A stretch of DNA of 36,532 nucleotides from Bacteroidales bacterium (GTDB taxonomy: Bacteria; Bacteroidota; Bacteroidia; Bacteroidales; UBA932), in contig JAEDEB010000020.1 in the NCBI GenBank assembly GCA_016293535.1, positions 1 through 36,532 on the forward strand, given 5' to 3'. This document shows, one piece after another, positions 14,706 to 23,162 of this stretch; within the stretch, counting starts at the first letter, position 1, and the number at the start of each line of letters is the position of its first letter. A program made the translations under genes and the position numbers. The notes beneath the pieces are model-generated. The model was not told where the DNA came from. It ran no database searches and worked only from the letters and a program-made list of their open reading frames with translations.

Positions 14706-17700
14706 ATGAAACGGAGATATCACAATTTACTCTTCTTCATAACCCTCGGCCTCGCCGCAGTGTGCGCTGTCCTCATTCCTGAGGTCAACGTCAACAGCGA
14801 TATGACAAAGTATCTGCCGGACGGTTCCAGGATGAAGCAGGGATTGGAAATTCTCCAGGATGAGTTTGGGGAACAACATCTCCCTTCAGCCGATGTCAGG
14901 GCCATGTTCCGGGGGCTGAAGGAGGATGAGGTCGAAGCCGTGGCGGATTCGCTCGGCGCACTGCCGAATGTCGACGGCGTGACTGCGACCCGCTCCGCTG
15001 ACAGGGAATACACCCTGTACGAACTCAATGTACCGAAATCCATAGACCAGAAGACCTTCGGAAAGGAAATAAGCAGGAGTCCGGGACGCGACGTCACGGT
15101 CGAGACAAGCCAGGACGGGAACACGCCGGCGGCCTCGGTCATGATCATAGCCGCCAGTCTTATTCTTCTGATACTCATAATGATGGCCCAGTCGTGGCTG
15201 GAACCGGTGATTTTCGGTATATCGACGGGCCTGGCCATCGTTCTCAACATAGGCACGAATGCGCTGCTGCCGAGCGTGTCCATCACGACGAACTATATAG
15301 TCGCGATATTGCAGATGGTCCTGTCACTGGACTATTCCATAGTGATGATGAACCGCTACCGGCAGGAGAAGCACGCGGCGATTGCGACTGTCGAGGCTGC
15401 GAATGCGGCGATGAGAAAGGCCTTCCCTTCCATTATGAGCTCGGCACTCACCACTCTCGTCGGGCTGCTGATGCTCGTGTTCATGAGGCTGAAAATCGGT
15501 ATGGATATGGGCATAGTGCTCGCGAAGGGTGTGCTCTGCAGTCTTGTATGCACTTTTACCGTGCTCCCGACGCTGCTGATGGTCTTCCACAAAGGGGTGA
15601 TGAACACGGGGAAATGGACCTTTGTACTGCCGACCGACAGGCTCTCGCGCTTTGTGACCAGGCATAAGCTTCCTCTGGCGATTTTCGCCGTGGGCCTTTT
15701 CTTCTGCGCATTCTTCCTGTCCAGGAAAACGGACATTTCCTTCGCCAACGTGAATGAGTCGGAAATAGACCACATCTTCCCGAGAAAGAATATCATGACC
15801 CTGCTCTACCCTACCGACATGGAGAAGGGTATGTTTGCGGTGAGCGACAGTCTTCTGGCTGAGGACGGAGTTGAAGCGGTGATTTCATACCCGACTTTGA
15901 TGATGAAGGAGTATGGGGCCGAGGAAATGACCATGCAGTTGAAGACCCTGGCTGCGGAGATGCCGACTTCGGAGATGCTGACTCCGGAGATGATGAGGAT
16001 AATCTACTACCTGAAATTCCAGGATGATCCTCAGACACGGATAAGCTTCCCCGACCTGTCGGAGTTCATAATGAAAAACTGCGTGGGCAATCCCCTCTTT
16101 GCGGATGTCATAGACGAGCCTATGAGGGAGAAACTTGAGCTGATGGCCGCGATGACCGGACTTGAGGTGATAGACAAGAGCGCAGATAGAACTGAGGTCT
16201 CCGGAGCAGGGACGGGCGCCGGTGCCGAGGATGGCGGGCGTACAGAGGGTTCCGGCGCGGCGGACGATGCCGGGACAGTTTCGGGCGCAGCAGGCGGGGC
16301 GGGGACCGGGACTGGTACGGGTCGCGCAGCCAATGACGGCTCGGTAGCCGGGACTGGTGCCGTTGCGGGGACCGGGGCTGGTAGCGTTGCGGCGGCCGGG
16401 ACTTCCGGGAGAAACGGAGTTGCAGCAGATGGAAACATACCGGTCATTGGATTCATGAAGAAGCTTCAGGCTGCACAAGCTTGCGAAGAGAGCCAGATAT
16501 TGCTCGACATTACTGACACCGTACGGCTCAGGAAAAAGATGGACGCGACGGAAATGAGCGAATACATCGGGTCCACACCGTCACAGACCAGGATGGTCTA
16601 CTCCCTGGGCAAGGTCAAGATGCTCACACCCGTCGAATATGTCCATTTCCTCAGCGACGACCTCTTCAACAGGAAGGCTCTGGCCTCTTTCGTGAACAAG
16701 GAACAGAAAGCCGGCCTGCGGGCCAGGATGAGGGTGATGGACCTTGCTGACGCTGATGCACGTCTGTCCGAGTCCGAGATGGCTGCCATTGTTTCGGCGG
16801 TAGGCATGGCAGACGTGGATGCCGCGAGAGTACGGGAGGTCTGGACTGAAGCGTCAAAGACGGCTTCCGCGGACACCACCGGGGCGCCAAAGACTGTCCG
16901 CGGCGATTCGACGATGACTGAATATGCTGCCGGCGACTCTGCTGTTGCCTCAAAGGCTGCGGCGGGCGACACTGCGGTGGCTGAAGTTGCAGCAGACGAT
17001 ACGGAGGTGGCTGAAGTTGCAGCAGACGATACGGCTGCGGACAAGATGGCATCCGCCGACACAGCGGCAAAGGCTGAGACTGCCAAGGCTGCGGCGGCAA
17101 AGACTGAGACTGCCAAGGCTGCGACTGCAAAAGCTGCGACAAAGGCTACTGCCAAGAGCACAGCCGAACGCCGCGAGGAACTCTTCCTGAGCCTTATGAA
17201 CTCAAAGAAGGGTTATACCGCGAAGGAAATGACCAAAATTTTCAGACGCCTGGGTGAAGATATCGGTCCGGAATACATCGAGCTGCTCTACGCATACTAC
17301 GGAAGCCACAAGCTGTACGACGACAATATGCGCATGAGCATAGAGTCTCTTCTGCAGTTCATTTCCGACAAACTTATCGACGACAGGAGACTCGAGGGAC
17401 TGATCGACGAGGGCACGAAAGCGGAATTCAAGTCGATGTACGCCACCGCCAGGGAGAGTTCTGCCAAACTCCGAAACGACAGGCACTCCCTCATGGTCCT
17501 GATCACTGACCTGCCCATCGAATCCGAGGAGACTTACGCGTTCATGGACAGGATGGAAAGGGTCTGCCGCGAAGCGTTCGGGGGAAAATGTTACGCGATC
17601 GGGGAATCATGCATGTACAACGAGATGAAGAACGGGTTCGGGCGGGAGGTCGCCATCATCACGCTACTGACGGTCATTGCCATCTTCCTCATCGTAGCGC

Positions 17701-18194
17701 TGGCATTCAGGAGCATTGTCGTTCCGCTGATTCTCGTAATGACCGTGATGACTGCCGTTTATGTCAACGTGTTCTTCAGCGGAATCCTGTCCGGTACGAT
17801 GCTGTATCTGGCCTACCTGATAGTCCAGAGCATACTGATGGGCGCGACCATCGATTACGGAATCCTGTTCGCGAACTATTATAAAGAAATGCGTAAGAGC
17901 CTGCCGGTCAACGAGGCCGTGGCACAGGCCTACCGCGGTTCCATCCGGACCATCATGACATCCGGCCTCATAATGGTGGCAGCTCCGGGCGCAATGGCGA
18001 TAATGGTGGACGACGCGACCATTTCGTCGATAGTGGGCAGCCTGGCGATAGGCGCTTTCGTCGCAATCGCACTCATACTTGTAGTGCTCCCGGGCGTACT
18101 CGTGGCGTTCGACCGATATGTCACTCACATACGTCCGGAACGCCCCCGGACGCTGACCAGACGGACGCCGACCAGACAGACGCCGACCAAGTAA
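14706..18194 (+). CDS. MMPL/RND-family transporter with two low-complexity inserts
   Basis: A 1162-residue inner-membrane protein of the MMPL/SSD-containing RND class (lipid or hydrophobic-substrate export). TM1 is at about 8-26. The first helix bundle (about 143-297) contains LSLDYSIVMMNRYRQEK, the usual Asp-Tyr proton-relay site, and TM7 is near 322-340. The second bundle (about 980-1140) contains GATIDYGILFANYY, the equivalent site. The large second periplasmic loop, about 343-980, holds two insertions: 497-577 (Gly/Ala/Thr) and 717-820 (Ala/Lys/Thr/Asp, partly 10-residue repeats). The C-terminus ends in a 5-residue repeat (RTLTR, RTPTR, QTPTK). The gene lies between pnuC and sufC with gaps of 7 and 35 bases. 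Relatives occur in Bacteroidota as putative lipid transporters; the link to Fe-S assembly is only positional. Confidence 0.85.
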   Translation: MKRRYHNLLFFITLGLAAVCAVLIPEVNVNSDMTKYLPDGSRMKQGLEILQDEFGEQHLPSADVRAMFRGLKEDEVEAVADSLGALPNVDGVTATRSADREYTLYELNVPKSIDQKTFGKEISRSPGRDVTVETSQDGNTPAASVMIIAASLILLILIMMAQSWLEPVIFGISTGLAIVLNIGTNALLPSVSITTNYIVAILQMVLSLDYSIVMMNRYRQEKHAAIATVEAANAAMRKAFPSIMSSALTTLVGLLMLVFMRLKIGMDMGIVLAKGVLCSLVCTFTVLPTLLMVFHKGVMNTGKWTFVLPTDRLSRFVTRHKLPLAIFAVGLFFCAFFLSRKTDISFANVNESEIDHIFPRKNIMTLLYPTDMEKGMFAVSDSLLAEDGVEAVISYPTLMMKEYGAEEMTMQLKTLAAEMPTSEMLTPEMMRIIYYLKFQDDPQTRISFPDLSEFIMKNCVGNPLFADVIDEPMREKLELMAAMTGLEVIDKSADRTEVSGAGTGAGAEDGGRTEGSGAADDAGTVSGAAGGAGTGTGTGRAANDGSVAGTGAVAGTGAGSVAAAGTSGRNGVAADGNIPVIGFMKKLQAAQACEESQILLDITDTVRLRKKMDATEMSEYIGSTPSQTRMVYSLGKVKMLTPVEYVHFLSDDLFNRKALASFVNKEQKAGLRARMRVMDLADADARLSESEMAAIVSAVGMADVDAARVREVWTEASKTASADTTGAPKTVRGDSTMTEYAAGDSAVASKAAAGDTAVAEVAADDTEVAEVAADDTAADKMASADTAAKAETAKAAAAKTETAKAATAKAATKATAKSTAERREELFLSLMNSKKGYTAKEMTKIFRRLGEDIGPEYIELLYAYYGSHKLYDDNMRMSIESLLQFISDKLIDDRRLEGLIDEGTKAEFKSMYATARESSAKLRNDRHSLMVLITDLPIESEETYAFMDRMERVCREAFGGKCYAIGESCMYNEMKNGFGREVAIITLLTVIAIFLIVALAFRSIVVPLILVMTVMTAVYVNVFFSGILSGTMLYLAYLIVQSILMGATIDYGILFANYYKEMRKSLPVNEAVAQAYRGSIRTIMTSGLIMVAAPGAMAIMVDDATISSIVGSLAIGAFVAIALILVVLPGVLVAFDRYVTHIRPERPRTLTRRTPTRQTPTK
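16976..17034. repeat. 29-bp perfect tandem repeat inside the MMPL gene (30-base period)
   Basis: The 29 bases at 16976-17004 recur exactly at 17006-17034, encoding two copies of a VAEVAADDT-type decapeptide. The period is a multiple of three, so copy-number change would keep the frame. Confidence 0.8.
17074..17123. repeat. 20-bp direct repeat with 30-base period inside the MMPL gene
   Basis: ctgagactgccaaggctgcg is found at 17074-17093 and 17104-17123, coding for an AETAKAA-like decapeptide unit. It sits 40 bases after the 29-bp tandem repeat and shares its 30-base period. Confidence 0.75.
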
Positions 18195-18229
18195 TATTCA
18201 AATTACCAAACTCCGAAAGAAGGATAATT

Positions 18230-18988
18230 ATGGAAAACGAAATACTTCTCGAAATCAGGAACCTGCACGCCAGGGTAGAGGACAGGGAAATCCTCAAGGG
18301 CATTGACCTCGTGATACGCAAGGGCGAAATTCACGCAGTGATGGGCCCTAACGGTGCAGGAAAGAGTACACTGAGCGCGGTTCTCGCGGGCAAGCCCCAG
18401 TATACCGTGACAGAGGGTTCGATCAGTTTCATGGGCAGGAACCTTCTTGAGATGAGTCCGGAGGAAAGGTCCTGGGCTGGCATATTCCTGTCATTCCAGT
18501 ACCCCGTGGAGATTCCGGGGGTCACAATAACCAATTTCATGAAGACTGCTGTCAACTGCAGGAGAGAAGCTGCGGGACTCGAGCCTCTCAAGGCCGGAGA
18601 GTTCCTCAAGCTTATGAAGGAAAAGATGGCCTTCGTACAGATGAAGAGCGAGTTCTCCAAGAGGGAAGTCAACGCCGGATTCTCAGGTGGAGAGAAGAAA
18701 CGCAACGAGGTGTTCCAGATGGCAATGCTCGATCCTAGGCTGGCCATACTCGACGAGACCGACAGCGGACTCGATGTGGATGCGCTGCGCATAGTGGCCA
18801 ACGGTGTGAACGCCCTGCATACCCCGGAAAAGGCTGCGATAATCATCACTCATTACCAGAGACTCCTCGAATACATAGTTCCCGACATCGTACACGTGCT
18901 CAAGGACGGGCGTATCATAAAGACTGCTGGACGCGAGCTTGTGCAACAGATTGAAGATTATGGGTATGACAGCATCGAATCGCGCTGA
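18230..18988 (+). CDS. sufC: Fe-S cluster assembly ATPase SufC
   Basis: A 252-residue ABC-type ATPase that drives the SufB-SufD scaffold. Walker A GPNGAGKST (39-47), Q-loop LSFQYPVEIPGV, the signature SGGEKKRNE, Walker B LAILDETDSGLD and switch His in ITHYQR are all intact. The form of the signature and the DETDSGLD Walker B are typical for SufC rather than transport ABC proteins. The gene starts 35 bases after the MMPL stop and its stop TGA (18986-18988) is one base before the preferred sufD ATG. Confidence 0.96.
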   Translation: MENEILLEIRNLHARVEDREILKGIDLVIRKGEIHAVMGPNGAGKSTLSAVLAGKPQYTVTEGSISFMGRNLLEMSPEERSWAGIFLSFQYPVEIPGVTITNFMKTAVNCRREAAGLEPLKAGEFLKLMKEKMAFVQMKSEFSKREVNAGFSGGEKKRNEVFQMAMLDPRLAILDETDSGLDVDALRIVANGVNALHTPEKAAIIITHYQRLLEYIVPDIVHVLKDGRIIKTAGRELVQQIEDYGYDSIESR

Positions 18989-18989
18989 G

Positions 18990-19622
18990 ATGCAGCAGCT
19001 TTACATCATAGGGCCCGGCAGGGAAAAACAGGAGATACCTTCCGGGATAGTGCTCGGCAAGAATCAGGAATGTGACATCGTGGTCATAGTGCTGCCGGGA
19101 ATCAGCACCGACATCAGCTTGAATGTCACCCTCGAGGGCGAAGGCGCCAGTGTCAAGCTTTCGGGCATTTATCTGTGCTGCTCCGACGAAAGGGTAAACA
19201 TCAGCGTGGACCTCAACCACAAGGCCGGACACTGCACCAGCACCCAGCTTTTCAAGGGCATAGTCGGAGGACACGCAAGAACAGGTTTTCACGGGAAAAT
19301 AGTCGTCGCTCAGGATGCACAGAAGACGGAGGCTTATCAGGCCAACCACAATCTTCTGCTCAGCACTGAGGCTAGGGCTGATTCCGAGCCCCAGCTCGAG
19401 ATTTATGCAGATGACGTGAAGTGCTCTCACGGAGCCACTGTCGGCAGGCTCAACGAGGAAGAGCAGTTCTATATGAGAAGCCGGGGCATCTCGCTCAATA
19501 AGGCCAGGATGCTCCAGATAATTTCCTTTCTCGCCCCCGTCATTTCTGAAATCAGGGATGAGAGGGAAAGGGAGGAGATCTCTGAACTGGTAGAATTGGC
19601 ATTAGCAAATGTTTTAGACTGA
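18990..19622 (+). CDS. sufD: Short SufD-like Fe-S assembly protein (C-terminal core only)
   Basis: A 210-residue SufB/SufD-family protein (218 if the ATG at 18966, which overlaps sufC, is used). It keeps the beta-helix core and the conserved CSHGATVGRLNEEEQFYMRSRGI region with the His equivalent to the functionally important His360 of E. coli SufD, followed by the C-terminal helices. Ordinary SufD proteins are about 420-450 residues, so roughly the N-terminal half is absent. sufC ends directly before it, leaving no room for a lost N-terminal fragment, and I see no frameshift remnant. It should still pair with SufB and SufC through the retained core, but this is inference. It ends 13 bases before the tsaE start. 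Confidence 0.88.
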   Translation: MQQLYIIGPGREKQEIPSGIVLGKNQECDIVVIVLPGISTDISLNVTLEGEGASVKLSGIYLCCSDERVNISVDLNHKAGHCTSTQLFKGIVGGHARTGFHGKIVVAQDAQKTEAYQANHNLLLSTEARADSEPQLEIYADDVKCSHGATVGRLNEEEQFYMRSRGISLNKARMLQIISFLAPVISEIRDEREREEISELVELALANVLD

Positions 19623-19635
19623 AAGACATGTGTGT

Positions 19636-20058
19636 ATGAAAAGTGTGAATGAAATAATAATCAGGGATGTGAACGACCTCGACAGGGCTGCCGGGGAGTT
19701 TCTCGACAGGATAGGTGACAACAGGCTCATCGCCTTTTACGCTCCGATGGGAGCAGGGAAAACCACTTTCACAACTGCCCTCTGCCATGCTCTCGGGGTG
19801 AAGGATGCCGTATGTTCCCCCACCTTCACCATAGTGAACGAGTATCTTGACGGAAACGGAGAGCCCATCTATCACTTCGACTTCTACCGCATCACCAAGC
19901 CGTCCGAGGCCATGGACATAGGTCTCTACGATTATCTGGACAGCGGCAGCCTCTGCCTTATGGAATGGCCGGAAAACATAGAGGAACTTCTCCCGGAAGA
20001 AACCCTGAAGGTCAGCATCAAGGTGAACGACGATCTTTCACGGACACTTTCCTGGTAA
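19636..20058 (+). CDS. tsaE: tRNA threonylcarbamoyladenosine biosynthesis ATPase TsaE
   Basis: A 140-residue P-loop protein that activates the TsaB-TsaD complex in making t6A at tRNA position 37. APMGAGKTTFT is the Walker A motif, SPTFTIVNEY and HFDFYRI are the conserved TsaE segments, and LMEWPEN carries the usual Glu-Trp motif. The ATG at 19636 is preferred over an in-frame GTG at 19630. It follows sufD by 13 bases and is probably the last gene of that transcript. Its last 41 bases overlap the end of the convergent lipoprotein gene. Confidence 0.95.
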   Translation: MKSVNEIIIRDVNDLDRAAGEFLDRIGDNRLIAFYAPMGAGKTTFTTALCHALGVKDAVCSPTFTIVNEYLDGNGEPIYHFDFYRITKPSEAMDIGLYDYLDSGSLCLMEWPENIEELLPEETLKVSIKVNDDLSRTLSW

Positions 20059-21235
20059 ATGTCGAATAGGACAGTCCGTCCACGAAGCCGTTGAAACCAA
20101 GACTTCTGATCTTTCCGTTCTCCCAAAGGAGGGCTTTCCCGTCCCCGTCGACAAGGGCGAGGCAGAGGGTATCCCCGTGGAGCAACATTGGATATGGAGG
20201 ATATGGTCTGCAACCCGCAGGCAGGGCAATCTCCTCGAAGTCATCGATGAGAGTCCAGCTGCCGTCCGTAAAGTTCCGTCCGACTGCGACCTTGCGCTCC
20301 ACCGTCAGCAGGCTTGCCTCCCTCTTGAATCCCCGTTCAGAAGAATAGACATTGAATACTGCATCCCAGAATCTGTACTGGTACTTTCCGGTATTCGGGT
20401 CATAGACGTTGCCGTCAATAAAGAGATAGCCTTCCTCGCTGCGCATTACCGGAAGAAAGAACTTGTATCCGGACTCCTGCACAATCAGGACATTTGTCCC
20501 TTTTATCTGCAGATAGTATCTTCCGTCCATTTCCAGTATCATTGCCGGGGTTCCCCAAATCGTGATCATCGACTGTATGCGCCCTTTTCCCCCGCTCGGG
20601 GAGACAGGCCTGATGTCTCCATCCGTCACAACATACCACTGGGTGCCGCCTCCTTCCGCAGATGAGACAGCTGAAAAGCACAGATGCTCCCCATCCTTAT
20701 AGAAAGGCGAGGCCGGCTGTATGTTCGTACTTCTCGTGAGGATTTTCCAGTCCTTCCTGAGCACGAAGCCCCCGTCCTGACGGGAGGCTCCGAGAGTAAA
20801 CAGGGAGCTGTCGACCATCATCGCATCGTTTATGGACTCGCAACCCTTCAGACGCACGATTTCCCTGCCGTTCCTGTAAATGACGGTTTCGTCCCCTGCA
20901 TTGCAGTCCTCGTAGAAGTCAGAACCTATTATTCTGTGCCTGTCCGGCTCCGGCGACGAAGATTCCTCACCTCCGGCAGGCCTGTCCAGAATAATGTCAT
21001 TCCCTCTTACGAACAGAAGACGACAGCCGACCTCGGTATCGTCCCTGTTGCTGCGCCAGTCATACCCCTCCGGGTAACTTACAGCTGAATAAAACAAGGC
21101 TTCTTCCTCGACCAGAACGCTGTCCGCCTCCGCGGGCTCCGGGGTCGGAGGTGCAGGCATTTCTGCCCAGCCCTCTCGCGGGTCGCAGGATAATAGCGGC
21201 AGAAGAGTTGCCGCAATCAGAATCTCTCTCCTCAT
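20018..21235 (-). CDS. Putative lipoprotein of unknown function
   Basis: A 405-residue protein I do not recognise. MRREILIAATLLPLLSC is a short lipoprotein signal with Cys17 as the likely lipid-bearing residue, followed by a Pro/Glu-rich stretch (APPTPEPAEADS). The remainder is beta-rich with repeated short strand-turn units (WYVVTDGDIRPVS, ILEMDGRYYLQIKGTN, GYLFIDGNVYDPNTGKYQ), suggestive of a propeller-like or beta-sandwich fold; this is a visual impression only. The frame is open for 57 more codons upstream, but that part lacks a signal peptide and crosses a terminator-like hairpin, so the ATG at 21233-21235 is chosen. Its 3' end overlaps tsaE by 41 bases on the opposite strand. It appears to be a single-gene unit. 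Confidence 0.75.
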   Translation of the reverse strand: MRREILIAATLLPLLSCDPREGWAEMPAPPTPEPAEADSVLVEEEALFYSAVSYPEGYDWRSNRDDTEVGCRLLFVRGNDIILDRPAGGEESSSPEPDRHRIIGSDFYEDCNAGDETVIYRNGREIVRLKGCESINDAMMVDSSLFTLGASRQDGGFVLRKDWKILTRSTNIQPASPFYKDGEHLCFSAVSSAEGGGTQWYVVTDGDIRPVSPSGGKGRIQSMITIWGTPAMILEMDGRYYLQIKGTNVLIVQESGYKFFLPVMRSEEGYLFIDGNVYDPNTGKYQYRFWDAVFNVYSSERGFKREASLLTVERKVAVGRNFTDGSWTLIDDFEEIALPAGCRPYPPYPMLLHGDTLCLALVDGDGKALLWENGKIRSLGFNGFVDGLSYSTFTRKVSVKDRRSP

Positions 21236-21288
21236 CCTTTTGTGCCGGCGTGTTTCCCTGGTGGTTGGGGCGGCGGCACTGCGAATAT

Positions 21289-21352
21289 ATATCCGAAAAG
21301 GAACAATCCTACACTTGTTGTACGTTGTTTTAACAAGTCGGATATTTTTTTG
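21289..21352 (+). terminator. Nested hairpin followed by T run
   Basis: ATATCCGA (21289-21296) pairs with TCGGATAT (21338-21345). Inside it ACTTGTT (21313-21319) pairs with AACAAGT (21332-21338, sharing one base with the outer arm). Seven T residues follow (21346-21352). On the plus strand this could end read-through from tsaE across the antisense of the lipoprotein gene; on the minus strand it lies in the upstream region of that gene. Confidence 0.45.
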
Positions 21353-21415
21353 TAAAAACAGAAGATTTTTTGTCAGTGAGTCTCCCCATATTCGCTCCGT
21401 GAACAAGATAATTTA

Positions 21416-21590
21416 AGTTTCGCATTTAGCGAAACTACCGAATTTAGAGACCTTTAGGTCGTAGGTAAGTCCCTTCCCCGGGGGAAGGGATTTAGGGATA
21501 GGTCCTCGTAGACAGGGAAATGTGCGGTGGGAAGAAGTTTCGCAAGCGGCACAACCCTCAGGATCACAATAAGTTTTAACTTGCGAAACT
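21416..21590. repeat. Palindrome-rich element bounded by AGTTTCGCA / TGCGAAACT
   Basis: The element begins with an 8-bp hairpin AGTTTCGC (21416-21423), loop ATTTA, GCGAAACT (21429-21436). Next come GACCT-TT-AGGTC (21449-21460) and a G/C-rich stem TCCCTTCCCC / GGGGAAGGGA (21470-21479 and 21481-21490). It ends with an 11-bp inverted repeat AGTTTCGCAAG (21536-21546) and CTTGCGAAACT (21580-21590). The outer 9 bases at each end are inverted copies, as in a MITE or REP-like sequence. A structured leader RNA for comM is the alternative. No target-site duplication was identified. Confidence 0.55.
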
Positions 21591-21608
21591 GAGAAGATAA
21601 TTGAAAAG

Positions 21609-23135
21609 ATGCTGATTACAGTTCAAGGAGCAAAGTGCGTAGGGATAGAAGCTTTCAAGGTGAGGGTCGAAGTCAATATTTCAAACGGCATAGGCATACA
21701 TCTCGTCGGACTTGCCGATGCCGCTGTCAAGGAGAGCCTGCTCAGGACAATAACCGCCCTGGACTCGCTGGGATACCACGTGCCGGGTCGCAAGATTGTC
21801 ATAAATCTTGCTCCGGCAGACATCCACAAGAAGGGAAGCGGCTATGACGTGCCCATAGCCCTAGGCATACTGATAGGTTCGGGACAGGTGAAGGCCGGGG
21901 ATTATGACAGATACCTTATAATGGGAGAACTCGGACTTGACGGTTCGGTGAGGCCTGTTCCGGGCGCGCTCCCGATGAGCGAGCTCGCTGCCTTAGAGGG
22001 TATGAAAGGGTGCATACTTCCCTATGATTCCGCCCTGGAAGCCGCAGACGTGAGAGACGCGCTCATCTACGGGGTCCGTACCCTGGATGACGTCGTCAGA
22101 ATAATAGGCGGAGAGGAGGATTGTTCGGATATGCTTGTCCATAATGACAGTCCTGCGGAAGAAATCGGGCGCGAGGGGCTGGACTTTTCAGAAATAGTGG
22201 GGCAGGAAGCGGCAAAACGGGGGTTGGAGATCGCTGCCGCCGGAGGGCACAACGTGGCCCTCATCGGCCCGCCCGGCTCGGGAAAGAGTTCTCTCGCAAG
22301 GGCGATGGCCGGGATACTGCCGCCTATGAGCAAGGAAGAAGCCCTGATTACCAGCAAGATCTATTCGGTCGCCGGCAAGTCGGGAAACAGTCGCGGACTG
22401 ATACGGAGGCGACCTTTCAGGGCCCCGCACATCAGCGCATCAACAGCAGCTCTCCTCGGAGGTGGTTCCGATTCCATACTGCCGGGAGAAATCAGTCTTG
22501 CCCACAACGGAGTCCTGTTCATAGATGAATTCTGCGAGGCTCCCAAGCGGCTGATAGAGACGCTGCGGGGGCCTATGGAGGACAGGAAGGTCGAGATTTC
22601 ACGCCTCAAGACGAAGGTCGTATACCCTGCATCATTCACTCTCGTAGCTGCATCGAATCCCTGCCCCTGCGGGTTCTACGGCGAAGGGGACAGATGCTCC
22701 TGCAGCCCGGGACGTCGGGAGGCCTATTTCAGCAAACTTTCGGGACCCATTATGGACAGGATTGACATCCAGTTATGGATACACGGGGTTGACCCGTCCC
22801 TCATCGTGAACCGCAGGGCGACGGAACGCTCCGAAACGATAGCGGAACGCGTGGTCGCCGCCCGCAACATACAGAGGGAGAGATTCCGCGATGAGGGGAT
22901 ATTCACCAACGCGGAGATGAACAACAGGCTGATAGACATACACTGCTCACTTGACAGGGACTGCAGGGATTTTCTGGAAAAGGCGATGGAAAGATTCTCG
23001 ATGTCCGCAAGAGCCTGTACAAGAATACTCAAGATAGCCCGGACCATCGCCGACCTCGACGGCTGCGACTCCATCGGTCTCCCTCACCTGAGCGAAGCCC
23101 TCGGCTACCGCATCCTCGACCGCGCGATGAGGTGA
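21609..23135 (+). CDS. comM: YifB/ComM-family Mg-chelatase-like AAA+ ATPase
   Basis: A 508-residue AAA+ protein. The N-terminal Lon-protease-like S5 fold (about 1-170) includes GLADAAVKESLLR and the INLAPADIHKKGSGYDVPIALGIL stretch. Then follow Walker A GPPGSGKSS (about 223-231), the Mg-chelatase segment RPFRAPHISAS, Walker B GVLFIDEF, a Cys-rich NPCPCGFYG...CSCSP loop, and the C-terminal helical domain. ComM is a hexameric helicase that assists branch migration during recombination of incoming DNA in naturally transformable bacteria, and homologues are widespread in non-transformable ones. Length is normal. It is convergent with the AraC gene, with 27 bases between the stops. Confidence 0.95.
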   Translation: MLITVQGAKCVGIEAFKVRVEVNISNGIGIHLVGLADAAVKESLLRTITALDSLGYHVPGRKIVINLAPADIHKKGSGYDVPIALGILIGSGQVKAGDYDRYLIMGELGLDGSVRPVPGALPMSELAALEGMKGCILPYDSALEAADVRDALIYGVRTLDDVVRIIGGEEDCSDMLVHNDSPAEEIGREGLDFSEIVGQEAAKRGLEIAAAGGHNVALIGPPGSGKSSLARAMAGILPPMSKEEALITSKIYSVAGKSGNSRGLIRRRPFRAPHISASTAALLGGGSDSILPGEISLAHNGVLFIDEFCEAPKRLIETLRGPMEDRKVEISRLKTKVVYPASFTLVAASNPCPCGFYGEGDRCSCSPGRREAYFSKLSGPIMDRIDIQLWIHGVDPSLIVNRRATERSETIAERVVAARNIQRERFRDEGIFTNAEMNNRLIDIHCSLDRDCRDFLEKAMERFSMSARACTRILKIARTIADLDGCDSIGLPHLSEALGYRILDRAMR

Positions 23136-23136
23136 T

Positions 23137-23158
23137 AGGGCTACAAGGAAGAAGCCCT
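23137..23158. terminator. Small hairpin between convergent comM and the AraC-type gene
   Basis: AGGGCT (23137-23142) and AGCCCT (23153-23158) form a 6-bp stem in the 27-base gap between the two convergent stop codons. There is no T run on either side, so a terminator role is uncertain. Confidence 0.3.
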
Positions 23159-23162
23159 CCGC

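Larger units (their letters stand above)
21236..21608. other. 373-base gap rich in inverted repeats, no gene seen
   Basis: Between the divergent lipoprotein gene and comM there is no convincing coding frame or tRNA. The left part (21236-21285) is the leader of the lipoprotein gene; 21289-21352 contains a terminator-like nested hairpin; 21416-21590 contains four AGTTTCGC/GCGAAACT arms and a long G/C-rich stem. A standard comM promoter was not recognised; TAACTTGC (21577-21584) is one mismatch from TAnnTTTG. Confidence 0.6.

Noticed and set aside
16900..17130. CRISPR-like spaced repeats
   Set aside because: Repeats are in frame within a coding region, only two copies each, without constant spacers or cas genes.
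21236..21608. tRNA or small gene in the longest gap
   Set aside because: No cloverleaf with a T-loop or anticodon arm and no frame of useful length; the stems fit a repeat element or leader better.
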